From: Adineta vaga
Taxonomy: Eukaryota > Rotifera
Direction of reading: 5' to 3'
Assembly: GCA_021613535.1 (NCBI GenBank)
Contig: CP075497.1
Coordinates: 6,944,001-7,008,000 of the forward strand
DNA: 64,000 nucleotides
The notes below the pieces were generated by a model, which worked only from the letters and a program-made list of their open reading frames with translations, did no database searches and was not told where the DNA came from. This document shows positions 48,701 through 60,973 of the stretch, piece after piece. Both the position numbers and the translations under genes were made by a program. Numbering within the stretch: the stretch's first letter is position 1; every line of letters starts with the position of its first letter.

Positions 48701-51700
48701 TAATCTTTTTTTTCTATAGAACGAACTATCGTGTTGTTTCGTAGTTGAATTGAAAAAGAAATTCAATACCTATTCTCGTTCTTTTTCTCTCGTTTTCTCT
48801 TATGAATATCAACTGATTATAGACAAAACTTCAACATACTTAAGGATTATTTTGATGGCATATACTCTGAACAAATAAGTCGACGCATGATCAAGTAGAG
48901 AAAAAAATACCGTCGAAATCCTCTCTATTTCAATAGATGTCTGAATATTTAAAAAGAAAAACGAAACGACTAGCAGGCTGTCTTGATCAGATGTATTTAA
49001 CAAAAAGAAGGTAGAAATGTAAAGACGACAAGTTCAAGTGGATAGAAAAAAATAAATAAGTATAGTTGAAGTTGATTTTATTCGATAGGTTTTACAATCT
49101 GCCATTTCCACATCTCCGATGTTTTATGACTTTCGACTTTTGCCATTCAACATCATCCTGATCACTGCTGATAAAAAAAGGAAATATTTTACCTTCTACT
49201 TCTTCTTCTTTTGCTTCTTCTCAGAAAAGGTCTGTTCGAAGAAGAAATCGACCAGTACTCGTCAAACAAACTTATTTATATATCGAACTGAAAACGAGGA
49301 CAACACGTTTGTTTCGTTCTGATTTAAGCAAAGAAAGAAATTGATAAGAAAAAGAAGAAGAAAAAACTTTAAAAAGGAAATAACTAAGAAACCAATCTTT
49401 TGATTTCTTTCAAAGAATTCTCTATCTCTTTTTCAACATACATACATATAGATAATTGTTGATTTCTAAAACGTGCAACGGCAATATTACTAATGATGTA
49501 TTTTATTAGTAATATTCACGGCTTCATTGAAATCCTAACAACTCATATTATATGAATATATATATATATATACATGTACATTTCTCTCGGGTTTTTTTTT
49601 CGTTCGAAAGTATATGCCGATCGCAAACACATATAAACTATCGTCCTCATAACGATGTTTCGAATGATTATTATTGCAACTACTATGACACAAAGGTATT
49701 ATTTTTTAGATGAATCACAGAGACGTGCGTGAGTAAATGCCGAATACATATATATATATATATTCCGATAAAGAAAAAAAACGTTTGTTTTACCTTTCCG
49801 CATTGATGGTGTAGGCGTAGCTATATTGATTTCAACATATTTCTGTTCAGATAAGCGTTCTAAATTATAACTTTCTTTGCTTTGTCGAGCTTTTTGGATT
49901 CGATCAAGTGAAGAATGAAATTGTGTTGGTTCAATTGATGGGTCTGTTGGTAATACAGTTACTTCTTTGGCATCATGATGAACATATTCCTAGATAAAAG
50001 ACATAGAGCAATGATTGATTATGCGTATATATTTATATATGTATATAACAATTAGTTTAGTTCATTGTCAAATGAATTGAAGAAGTTTATTTTGTTCTAT
50101 TGTGTTAGTATGGATTCCTTCATAGTTTTACAAGATGATGACCTTCTCAATTTGTACTACTTAGGTATACTCTTTGCACCTTAATCGATGTATGTATATA
50201 TATATATATATAAAACACTATACTAACAGGACTACTCGACCGTTGAATACATTCTCTACATATAAAAAGATCACTATCACTCATATCGACTCATACTGAC
50301 TGTTCTTTTGAAAAGATGATGAATAAGAAGACGATGAATAAGAAGAATAACAACAAAAGAAAGCGGATTGTGTCTCGACTCATCGACTATAGACCGATAA
50401 GACAAACTACTTATTCATACTACTCCTATGTGTAATGTTGATGAAGATGAAGAAGAGATGATATGTTAGTTGCCCGTTGGCATGAACAGTATGTTTCTTT
50501 TATTCAGTTCATAGGTTATGAAGAATGAATATAATGATGTTGGCATTTAGATGGATTCAATGGGTAGAAATGAAGTATCAATTCTTCTCTTCTCTCCTCA
50601 GCTCTTTTTTCCTTTATATACACGTGTATTTGTTTGAACGAATAAATGAAAGCTGGACACTAATCGGGACGTGCATTCTTTTAATTGTTTTATTTCGTGA
50701 TAAAACACTACTCTATTACTCTACGTTTATATTTACATAAGACACCTCACACGCAACTCATAATTTCATTTTCCGTCTGATCAATACTAAAACTATTCTC
50801 TTTTTTCGTTAGAATTTCTCACATTATCTATGTATTTGAAGAGTATTTAACTAATATTAAACATATGTATGTATCTATGAATGTGAAGGTTATTGAAACT
50901 ATGAACAGAACTTTTTTTGATTAGATAAAAGAACTGAATAGATGTATGAAATAAAAATGATAGAACATTGAGATACTTCTTCTCAACACGTTTATCGAAC
51001 AAGTCTATCTGATAGAAAACATGAAAAAAAGATATTAAAAGTTAATGATTAGTTTGACTACTACAAATTAAGCAAAAAAGAATGTCGTGCAAATTGTCTA
51101 AAGCATGCAAAAGTATTAGTTTAAAGCAGTAGCATGTTAAAGTAAAAGATTGATTAGTAATCAAGAAGAAAAAACAAAACATAAGCGAGAAGCGTTAACA
51201 TGCACGAAAAAGAAACAAATAGTAAGAGGTTCGAAGTATTTTTATCATAAACTTCGTGTCCTACTACATTGATTGACTACAAATACATTTTATTTGATTG
51301 AACGAACAAATAATAGACATGCATATAAAGGCGACCCCACTTTTTTCAAATTTATTTTTGTTGCATTGATAATATTTTACCTCAGTTTGAATTGTGCTCG
51401 TCGATGGTATAACATCAGGTAAAATACTTTCAGTTGAATATTCATCTGCATGTTCAATAATTTTTGGTGGATCATCGATATGAACAAAAAGAGTTTCAGC
51501 AAATGGATGTAATGGTTGAATATGATAATGATCTATATAAGATGGTGATTCATATTTATGTGTTATACTTTGAATATCTTCTTCCTGATCGGCTTGATGA
51601 TGAATTTGTGCAATAGATAAAATATTCTGCTCGATTGTTTTATATTCATTGGATGAAAGATGTTCATCATGATCAATGTTTGTCAGAGGAAGATTTGATG

Positions 51701-54700
51701 TTGATGTGGAAGAATACATGGAATATTCATTATGAAAACTAATTTGATAGATAGAAATTTCATTGATCAATGGTAAATGAAAATGAGCTGGCTCAAAAAA
51801 TATATTTAATAATTCGCGTTGATATTCATCGAAACTGAATGGAAAAAGATGATCGTCTTGTTCAATAATTTCATTTTCTTTTGCACGTTGAATATTTTGT
51901 TCAATTTTAGTTTCATATTGATCGTATCCAATTGTTAGAAGAAGATCTTTTTGATCCTTTTGTTCATTTGTTAAAGTATTAATTAGATCATCAACAGATT
52001 TAATATCTGAGGATTGATTTGATAAGATTTGTTTGTTTGAGATATTCGCAACGTTAAGACCCCCACCATCAATACTTGTAGTTGTGGACGTCGTATCATT
52101 GTCTTTGTCTAGTGAATCCGTTTCATAATCGCTTGTTGGCGAACAATGACTAGTGATAATTGCTGATGCAACTTGATTGATTTGTTGGTCAGAATTGGTT
52201 GTATCGGTAGTATTACTAGTCGATCTCTCGTCTTCGAACCTCTCACACACAGAAGAAGCATCATTAGCAATAGCAGAAAGATTCACACTCGCACACTCAG
52301 TATTAGTTCTCGACTCTACCTGTTGATGTTGTATAGTTTCAAGATTTTTTTCTACAGTCCATTGTTCAACTAATTGTTCATCATGTGGAAATATATTCGA
52401 TGTAAACCATTCAGTTGGTAACGCTCGACTAAAATAGGGATGTTCTTGTTCATATCGTTCAATAGCACGTTGTGTACTATCGTGATTTGATCGAAACGAT
52501 GTTGAATAGGACAAAGAAATTTGATCAATCAATGGTAAATGTTGTTCTGGTTCGAATGTATCTTCAAAACGAGTTAGATAGGTGTCCATATCAACAAGTG
52601 ATGATGTTTCTGAATAAGTTGGTCGAACACGAACTTCAATATCGACAACAGTTGGTGGTGATTGAACATGAACAGCATCGATTAATGGTGGATTTATATG
52701 AGATGTATCGATTTGATCGATATGATCTGGATGAATTGATGAAATTGTTGAATAATCGAGTTCATCATTGGATGAAACTTGTTGTTGTTCTTGTTGTTGT
52801 CGAACACGACAGATTGGTCTTGATTGATTGATTTGTGTTGGAGGTACTAAATGTATTCGATCGATACTTTGAATATCAACATATTCATGTACTGGCGATG
52901 TTTGACGAAATTCATTGACATAATTTTCTGATTCTTTCAAAGATTGTTCATCGACTGCGGGTAAGATCGATGGTAAATATCGTAGTTCAGATTGTTCAAT
53001 TTGTAATTGAAGATTTTTTTGATGATGATAATGTTGATCAGGAATTTGTTCATCAACTACTCGTTGCCATGGTGGATTGATTTCTTGATTATGTTGAGGA
53101 TAGTTTATAGTTAGAAAAGCAGTAGAGCGAAGAGGATTCTCTAAAGTAGCTGTCTCATTAAAATTTATATTGGTTGTTTCTTGATGTCGTATAAGTAGAG
53201 AATCATCTGAAAATAATGATGTTCGTTCATCAATCATTTGCAGATGATTAGTGATAGGAAGACATAAGATCTCCTGATTATCTATCGATCGGTCACTTAG
53301 AAGTGGTTCTTCATAGGATTCAGTCGTATGATGTTGAGCTGAGACGAGTTCATCATAGGGATCAACACGCTCATAAACATGATCATATTGATGAATGTTT
53401 GTTTCGATATTTTTAGTCATTTCTTGATCATCAGTTTGAATATGTTCATGTTGTTCACGAGCGAGAATTGCTTTTGGCGAATGAATTCTCGCTTGTTCAT
53501 ATTTAATATTTGCTGGTTGTTGTTGTTGAGCATTTTGTAAATCTGGTCGAATTTCTGTTGAAAGTGATTTAGCTTGTTCATCTTTCCAATCTGTATCATA
53601 GACAACAGTCGATACTCGATTTCCTTCTTCAATTCTTGCAAATGTTTCTTGATTATAATCAGTATTAATTATTTGCGTAGCATGCTGTTCATGAACAGCA
53701 GTCATAGCAGTAGTCAACTCTTCGAGCAGCAAAGGCGGGATAGTTGTCTCAGCAAGCTAGAAGGATATATATTATGCATATGAATTGGATTTGGTGAAGG
53801 GGTGAAAAGCATCTGGGATGGAAATGAAAAAAAAAACAAAGCACATGTTTTTCTTTTTCTGAACAAATATGTCGATACAACGTGGAAAGCAAGAAAATAA
53901 AGCTACGATATTTAATGTGAATACAACAATGCGAAAATAATATTATTTGCTTTTTTTTTCGTTCGTGAGACCTTTCACCATATGCTATGTTTTTTTTTCT
54001 TTCGTTATATACATATATCATATAACCAACACCTGATAGAGCAGCTTTCTAAGAATCACCTTTTTTTTATACACTTACCATTCGTGGAGCATTGAATGAT
54101 CGAATAGGTCCACGTAGGGATACACGACCCAAAGAACCATTATAGGAGACTTCATTTTCGATCGCAGTTTCTTCACGGACAGCCATTGGTTCTTCATCAA
54201 TATCCTTTGAAAACAGGAGGAAAGAAATTATATTTTAGAGAATTGACAATAAATAGATTTACTTGAGCGATAAATTGTTGATCATGATGTGTTCGTGCTG
54301 GTGGATGATGTGATAATGGTTGAGTAATATCATCAAGAGATGATAAAGTATGTCGATCATATTCAAGACGAGCCGAATCAATTGTTGAACGTTTTAAATC
54401 TTGATCAGAACCGAATGATGATGTTCGAGACAGTGGAAGTTCATTTTTTTTACCTATATAAAGACACAAGATTGTGTATTATAATAGTCAGTGACGACGA
54501 TATGACGAATCATATGTTGTTGTTTTTTTCAATTGGAAACAAACAAAAAAAAATCATCATAGAGCAGCATGACTCACTCAAGAGTGAAGATGGTAGAGTA
54601 ATATATAGTTCAATAGTTGGTATTTCTATTGATTTATCATCAAGAGTAGTAGTAGAAGAAGAAGAAGAGGATATTGTATATATTTGAACCTACTTACCAT

Positions 54701-57700
54701 AATTATAAACAGTACTTTGTTCAGATTGTTTAGATATTGCTAAAGGTTGAACAGGTTCTTCTGTTGATCGAAGATTTTCTCTCGAAACATGTTGAGCAGG
54801 AATAAAAGGACTTGTTTGTTCATATGTCGTGTCAGTCAATTGATTCTGTTGTGAATGATATTGTTTAATAGGTATTGGTTGTCCCCATTTGATTTGATTT
54901 TGGTCAGCTCGATTACTTGTTTGATTATCTTGTCGAACATCTGAACTTGTGACACGTTCTGACAAAGGAATTCTTTGAATGATTTCTTGATCAATTGTTT
55001 CATAAATAACAGGTTCATCAGTACGTTCTAATGTTTCAATCCGATCGATTCGATGACTATCAATAATACGTGTATGTTCTCTTGAAATATTTGATGTCGG
55101 AATAGTTGTTGTATGTTCAAAGATTTCAGTCGAAGTATGACGAATAGGTTGAATATTCGTATTTGGATCGGTTTCTACTTGACGAAGAAGATCTAATGCA
55201 CGTATACGTCTTTGATAATAATCATCTTCATGTAAATGTTCCAAACGATGTTCGTCTGCTGGTTCTAATAGGCGAATACGTGATGCATTCAATATCATGG
55301 GTTGTTCACTTGCTTGTGAAGTATTTAATGATACGATACCACTATCCGTTGGTACTTCATTGAGCTTATTTCGAGTTGGTTGTCTTACATTTGTTGATGA
55401 AACATTCTCAAAAATAGCAATATCTTGTTCAACTTTAGCCATATGTTCAGCAAGAGGAGTTATTAATTGCGTATGTTGAGGTCGAATATCTGGTTCAAAA
55501 TGGCTTGTAACTTGTTCCCTTGATTCATCATGTAATTGACCAATATTAGCAGCAGCTAATAGTAATGGTTGTTGTCGAATATCATGTTGATATTGTGGTT
55601 GATCAGGTGTAATCATAATCATAGCATGTTCATAGTCTTGTGCTGGTATTTGTAAACGTTGAGCTTGTTGTGCTAAGAGATTCAATTCTTTAACTTCACC
55701 TTGATTTAATGTTAAAATTGGTTTTATTTTAGCTATAGATAAATCATAATTTCCAGATTCAGTTTCAACACGATCAGCTTGACAGATTCGAATTTTTTCT
55801 CTTGGTGGTGATGGTGTATAGATTTTTGCTTGAGGTCGATGTGGTGAAATAATTCTAACTTCACTCGATGTAATGATCTTAAAAATCAAGACATATCTTA
55901 TTTTTACCTATCTTAGTGTAACTGTGAACTAAGGGAATTTCATTCACAATCAGTAGATGTAGAGCAGTGAAAACTAATCTTTACCTGAACTGGTCTTCGT
56001 AGACTTGGATCATATTCACCATTTTGAAAGAGAACTTGTCGTGAAGAAGTCAATGCACCATCGATCAGATCATCTCTATATGGTTGAATTGTACTGTTAT
56101 CGATTCGTTCGGTTCGTATATGACTTTGAAGTCGTTCTGGAAAATCTGGAGGAGCAATAGTTGTTAGACGTGGCTTTTCATATTGATCTGTTGTGCTTGT
56201 AGTTGTCATGTGAATTTGTGTAGGAGGTCGTTTAATAATTGAGAATAATGTTGGTGGAGCGGTAGTACCAATATGATGTACAACATCCGTATTACCATCA
56301 TCAGCTAGAATTCGACGAGCTCGATCCACGGGAACTTCTCTTGTCTGTACAACAACCGGTGGTCGAACGATAATAATATCGTTATGTGAATCATCTGCAA
56401 ATTGATCAACACCTTGTTCATTAGTACGAAGAATACGAGCTTGTGTTAAATTTGATGGACGATATGGACGATCAACGATTGCATTAATTGGTAATTCAAT
56501 GATAGGTGGTTGAGATGATTTCAATGCATTGCCAATCTCTATATCGGAAGTATACATTGGTGAAGTTCCAATACCTAAAGTAGATTCGTGAATTCAAAGT
56601 ATAACTATCATTATAACATACCAGCTATCAACTGTCCTTGTCGTTCTCTTCGACGTCGTTCTAATTCAATGGCAATCTTTCGTTTATAATTTTCCAAAAC
56701 GAATGGTTTATAAATATCAGCTACATCTTCGACTGTAAATGATGTTGGTGTATTAAATGGTTGTTTATAACGTAAATGTTCTTTGCGAACTTGATATAAA
56801 TGTTCAGCTGATAAACTACGACCTAATTTATTTGTTGGTTCATCTCGGAATTCTCGATTACGATCTTGTCGCATCAATGCTTTATCACGTGCAATATTTT
56901 CAACATGTCGTACACTATCTTGCATACTACGATTCAATTTTGAAATATAAAAGTCAGCAATAAGATCGCTCGGTCGATCAAGTAATGAACGATTAACTGT
57001 TGAAAGATAGCGTCCTAACTGTTTTTGATGTGGAACAGTTCTACGTTGATTATCATCAAACATTTGATCTTCTTCTTCATCAGACCAAAAGGATGAATTT
57101 GATTTAATTTCAACATCACTATCATTGTCCATTGGCTTAATTTGTGAGATAGTTGTTGTTGTTGATGGTGGATGTCGACCTTTTTGTTTTGTATATTGTG
57201 AAGCATTCGAAACATGACCAGCAATCGATGCATCAATACCACGAAAACTATCTTGTACAATTTCATAAAATAAATCCACACCTTGAGTAGGTGCCACATA
57301 ACTTGTTCGAAGATTTGTTGGTGTTTGAGAGTGCTAGAAAGAAAACAATATGATCTAAGATGATGATGAAATCTATGTCGGGTCCATTTTTTTTCATGTC
57401 CTGTAGAACAATGTCTGAGTATGTTTACAATGGCTTCTATTTACTTTCAAGTTAATAGAATTCTTTTTAATGCAGCAATTGACTTCATACGTTTTGAGGT
57501 GTTTCCTCTTAATATAAAGCGTACAAAAGCAGTTGAATAAACAGTCTGTTAAAACACCAAAATTCCAATGTTTTCTTTTTTCTTTTCGATTAATGATTTA
57601 TTTCGTTTTGCAATGTTTTCAACAGGTTTTATCACTCTACGACTAGACCAAATTAGCATTGATATTAACGAGCAATGTACAATCAATATTTACACAACTA

Positions 57701-60700
57701 CTTGTCATTTCTATGTTACTATTTTCATTACAAACATCATCAACATTAGTTTGATTAAAAAAAGACGAAGAAAGGCAAATCTGCTGAGATAAACAAAACT
57801 AGTCAAGTTTCTTTTTTTTTTGAAACCTTCGATATGAAAGATCAATGTGAAATATGGCAACATTTACATATGATTTCGATTATGAATAAGAAAGAGAAAA
57901 GTTTTAATCTATTGAACAGAAACTAACCTTCGTCTTTTTTGTGTGATATTAAAAGATTAGATTATATAAGAATTCATCGATCATTTATCAAGTAGAAATT
58001 CGATATGTTTGAATACTTTAATAAATGGTGATATAAGCAGTAAGAAAAGAACGAAAAATTGTTGATGAGGCAATTATAGCCAGGTGAAACGAATTCTCTG
58101 CGAAATAGCCTGTGTATTTCGTTAAATTTTCTTCTCCTTTTTTTTGTTGAAAATAAATATAAAGATAAAACAAGGAAACTACTTACTGAGGTATGTGATT
58201 TCACTGAGCGACGATCGATTTCAAAACCGCCTGATTGTGCGTCAATATTTTCATTTAAACTGCCAGTCATAACGGGACTATACGAAATCGATAAAGGTGA
58301 TAGATGTCCAGCACCGATGGATGATGTTGGTGTTGAAGATGTGATTTGTCCATCATAACTGGCACTTAATCGAAGACGTTTTTCTTTATCAATGGCTCGT
58401 TTCATTTTGTAAGCTTCTAGAGCTTGTGACATATGAATATCTTGTATATCTTCATAAGTATATGATCGCATATTAACTCGTGTTTGAAAATGTCGATTTT
58501 CTTCACGTCTTAGATCATCTATGTATGTTGATGAGAAACATCGAATTAAATCATGATTTAATTCACGTTGTAATGATTGATTTTCAATAAAACGTAAATA
58601 ACGATGAGCATCTTGTTCTAATTGTTTAATACGACTTGTATCACTTAAATAATTACGATCAATTAAACTACCATTGACGTGTTTTAATATTCGATTATGT
58701 GTACTATTGGTATTTAAACTACGATTATATATTGTTGGACGTCTTTGTGGTTCATCATCATCACTGTCCATGGGATAATCGATGGGTGGTTCTTCTTCTT
58801 GTGCATAATATTGACTAATATAACTGTGTGCTTGTGCTTGTTGAAATGGAATAGGTGGTGAGAGAATCTGTTGTCGACGATATTTTTGTTCGGTTAATAA
58901 AGCAAAACGGTCAACTGATTGTTGAAAAGCTTGCGGTGATCGACCACGTTTTTTGATTGCTAAACGTTCCTTTGCTTCGTTTAAATAGGATCGTTGTGTT
59001 GATGATGGATCAAAACGAACATTTTGAATTTTATTTGGTGGTGATCGTCGTAATGTCGATAATGAACCATTTGTTGATGTGACAGTATCCATACGTGTTG
59101 GCGAATATTTGGATATTCGTCGACGTTCTGGACTCATACTTGATGTACGTGGTCGTTTCAATTGTGAAGTTGAAGTTGAATCAATCGTACTATCAAAGAT
59201 AATATGTGGTTGTTGCCGTTGTTCTAACCAAGCATCTTGAAAAGAAAAGCATACAATCTAAGTTATTTAGAAAGGATGCCCAATTTGTGTTACTGTATTT
59301 TACAAAACAAACTCTTCATGCTTATCTTTCTGCATTCTTTTTTCTTTCTGCTTTATTTGCAGTTGTTAACGCGATTTACTTACCTTCTGGGTTGACTGAC
59401 GATGTTGCACTTGGTTGTCGCTGGGATTCTGTTGTCTTTGAAAAAAGATAAGGTGTATCAGGTACGATAGTCGTTGGTTGTGTTGATTTTGTTGTTAGCG
59501 AAGACATTTTATCAGATGAAACTGATGTTCCATCAATAAATGTAACAGCACGTTGTTCTAATCCGGAACCAGATCGAACATATGTTAATATTTGTTGAGG
59601 CTTTTTAATAGAATCATCTGTTGAAAAATAATACCGATCCGAATCAGTTGAATGTGAACGCTGTTCCAATTGTCCATTAGGAAATTTATAAATATCATTA
59701 TTATTTTGATCAGTGGTTGTGGAAGAAAACTTATAACGTTTTCTCATTGATGGTGGTGTATTGGATTGTTTGTTCTTTTTTGTTGCAGATATACGCGAAT
59801 TTTGATTATCATTTGAAAGTGAACGAAATAGATAACGATCAGTCACATGTGAAGTTGATATTGATGAAGGTAATGGTAAAGTTGAAGTCGACATATTTTG
59901 ATTATTATTATTATTATTGTTGTTATTGCTGTTGTCGGTATTGTTATTGTTATAAACGTTATCCAATCGAGATAATAATCGTTTGAATTTTTCAACTTGT
60001 TCAATATTATTTTTTACAATAGGTAAATGTGCTTCAATTGTAAAACAATTGCCACTACTATGGTCTGGTGAATGAGATGATGAACTGAATAATGAGGAGG
60101 ACGATGAAGATAATGAGGAGGGATCTGCTAGTGACGGTTGGTTATCCGAAGAGCCGTTCACTAACTAAAAGAAAGTAAATATTCGTATATTAGTGAGTAA
60201 TTATCTGATCGTCTATGTGTCACAGCTGCATCTTAGCATGGTTTAGAAAAAAAGGAATAGAAGAAAAAAAGGGAACACACTGAGCAAAGCGAGAAAAAAA
60301 ATATTTATAAGAAAAAAAAAGTTGGCTGCACTTGGCTTCTACCGTTATTTTATTCCTTTTTTTCTTCTTCTCATTTGCTTTCTCTTTTTTTTATATTCTG
60401 GCAACGCGACGCATGTTCTTTTACTATCCTACGATAATGCAATGAGAGCATAAAAGACTGAAGAACTTCTTCCTTTTCTTTTGATGTGAAATTCAAAGTA
60501 TAAACGGTGTGCAAAAGTGTAAAAGAGCTGTCCGCATATGATTGAACTTATTCTTTCTTCTGTCTATGCGTCTCAACAAATCTAATGAGAAAATCATTAA
60601 CCTTCACGGTACCATACGATTCAAACCCCTGAAGCTGAAGTATGAATGAATGCGCATGTTTGCTGTCAACTCTTAAAACAGTATAGGAAGACATTTTGTG

Positions 60701-60973
60701 TGTGTTCTATTTGCCTTTCTTCGCTTCGTCAAGTTATATGTGTGTTTTATGAAGAATTGATGTTTGCAAAATAAAACTGCTGCAGAAAAAAAACCCGTGA
60801 ATAATCTCAAATGGAGAATGGCAGTAAGAATAAAGAAGAAAAATGAGTCACCAATGTGAGAAGAAAGAAGGTGTGAAATATTTTAAACATACAAGAATCT
60901 CGTTTTTCTTTGAAAAACAATGTGAATAATCAGAACTTACCATGATACGTGGTGAAGAGATTTCAAAATTCAT
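39783..60973 (-). CDS. Giant (4070-aa) Ser/Gln/Arg-rich disordered scaffold-like protein, 18 exons
   Basis: I do not recognise the family. Eighteen exons with canonical GT-AG borders chain in phase: 60973-60941, 60164-59384, 59235-58187, 57333-56622, 56574-55985, 55877-54698, 54453-54263, 54204-54079, 53756-51381, 49989-49794, 46699-46025, 45959-45358, 44757-44413, 43647-43173, 43106-42261, 42208-41621, 41282-39947 and 39894-39783. They sum to 12213 nt with no internal stop. The protein is largely disordered: Ser/Asn/Gln/Thr-rich tracts, many basic-Ser sites (SSPVGRK, RPRSSSP), poly-T in the block near 42400, and a 792-codon exon rich in Asp/Glu/His/Gln. Helical islands occur, including two similar charged modules in exons 3 and 4, and short helices such as DERRARFEQQQQ, GRVGELKNAFE and EQRRRLFEDQEQ in exon 13. 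No enzymatic domain, signal peptide or membrane segment is seen. A cytoskeletal or junctional scaffold is a guess only. Two alternative first exons feed into its 3' half. Confidence 0.8.
41341..41364. repeat. (TA)n dinucleotide repeat
   Basis: A TATGTATATATATATATATA-type run lies in the intron between exons 16 and 17 of the giant gene. It was read directly and is a likely polymorphic microsatellite. Confidence 0.75.
44986..45234 (-). other. alternative first coding exon 1c of the giant gene
   Basis: An ATG at 45234 opens exactly 83 codons (MATIQHNCVLLVPKNTQEQ...), ending ...LLLNND at a GAT|GTAAGT donor in phase 0, compatible with the acceptor of the exon at 44757. The spliced total is 1316 aa. 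It cannot be an internal exon of the long form: joining the upstream exon (ending 45358, phase 0) to the available acceptor at about 45250 puts the sequence in another frame that soon stops. Its LRHVVKEILVPLLRG segment looks like a folded helix, unlike the disordered body of the protein. Confidence 0.65.
47236..47314 (-). other. alternative first coding exon 1b of the giant gene
   Basis: An ATG at 47314 opens 26 codons (MNKTIELQPNSSTPTGATLR...) and ends in phase 1 at a CGAA|GTAAGA donor. That phase fits the acceptor of the exon at 46699, producing ...VEYR-I-RPTHSG and a total of 1685 aa. The long-transcript exon 49989-49794 ends in the same phase and uses the same acceptor. The ATG lies inside a 3.1-kb intron, implying an internal promoter upstream of 47314. 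Confidence 0.65.
49483..49516. repeat. perfect inverted repeat, 12-bp arms
   Basis: AATATTACTAAT (49483-49494) and its exact reverse complement ATTAGTAATATT (49505-49516) are separated by 10 bases. It would form a stable AT-rich hairpin in the intron transcript. No flanking direct repeat proving transposition was identified. Confidence 0.8.
49990..51380 (-). other. intron 9 of the giant gene (1.4 kb)
   Basis: It is bounded by a GAG|GTAAAATA donor at 51380 and an ATCTAG acceptor at 49990. It holds AT runs (for example 50195-50213) and AG-rich patches but no convincing coding sequence. Length-polymorphic AT runs are likely. Confidence 0.6.
57334..58186 (-). other. intron 3 of the giant gene (0.85 kb)
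   Basis: This lies between the exons carrying the two similar charged modules. Phase 0 joins ...VKSHTS to HSQTPTNLRTS. Its sequence is AT-rich with no coding signal; the small frame at 57568-57792 has no motif. Confidence 0.6.

Larger units (their letters stand above)
46700..49793 (-). other. large intron 10 of the giant gene (3.1 kb) with simple repeats
   Basis: This intron separates the 5' and 3' halves of the giant gene and houses alternative exon 1b. It contains AAAG repeats (about 47022-47047), ATA/AAT repeats (47431-47452), GA-rich runs (47762-47782), an AT dinucleotide run near 49558-49571 and another near 49747-49762, and a perfect 12-bp-arm inverted repeat at 49483-49516. No other coding sequence is convincing; the 148-codon plus-strand frame at 47711-48157 has no motif. 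Confidence 0.6.

Noticed and set aside
52173-52831. Plus-strand frames antisense to the 792-codon exon
   Set aside because: They are shadows of the coding exon on the other strand caused by its codon bias.
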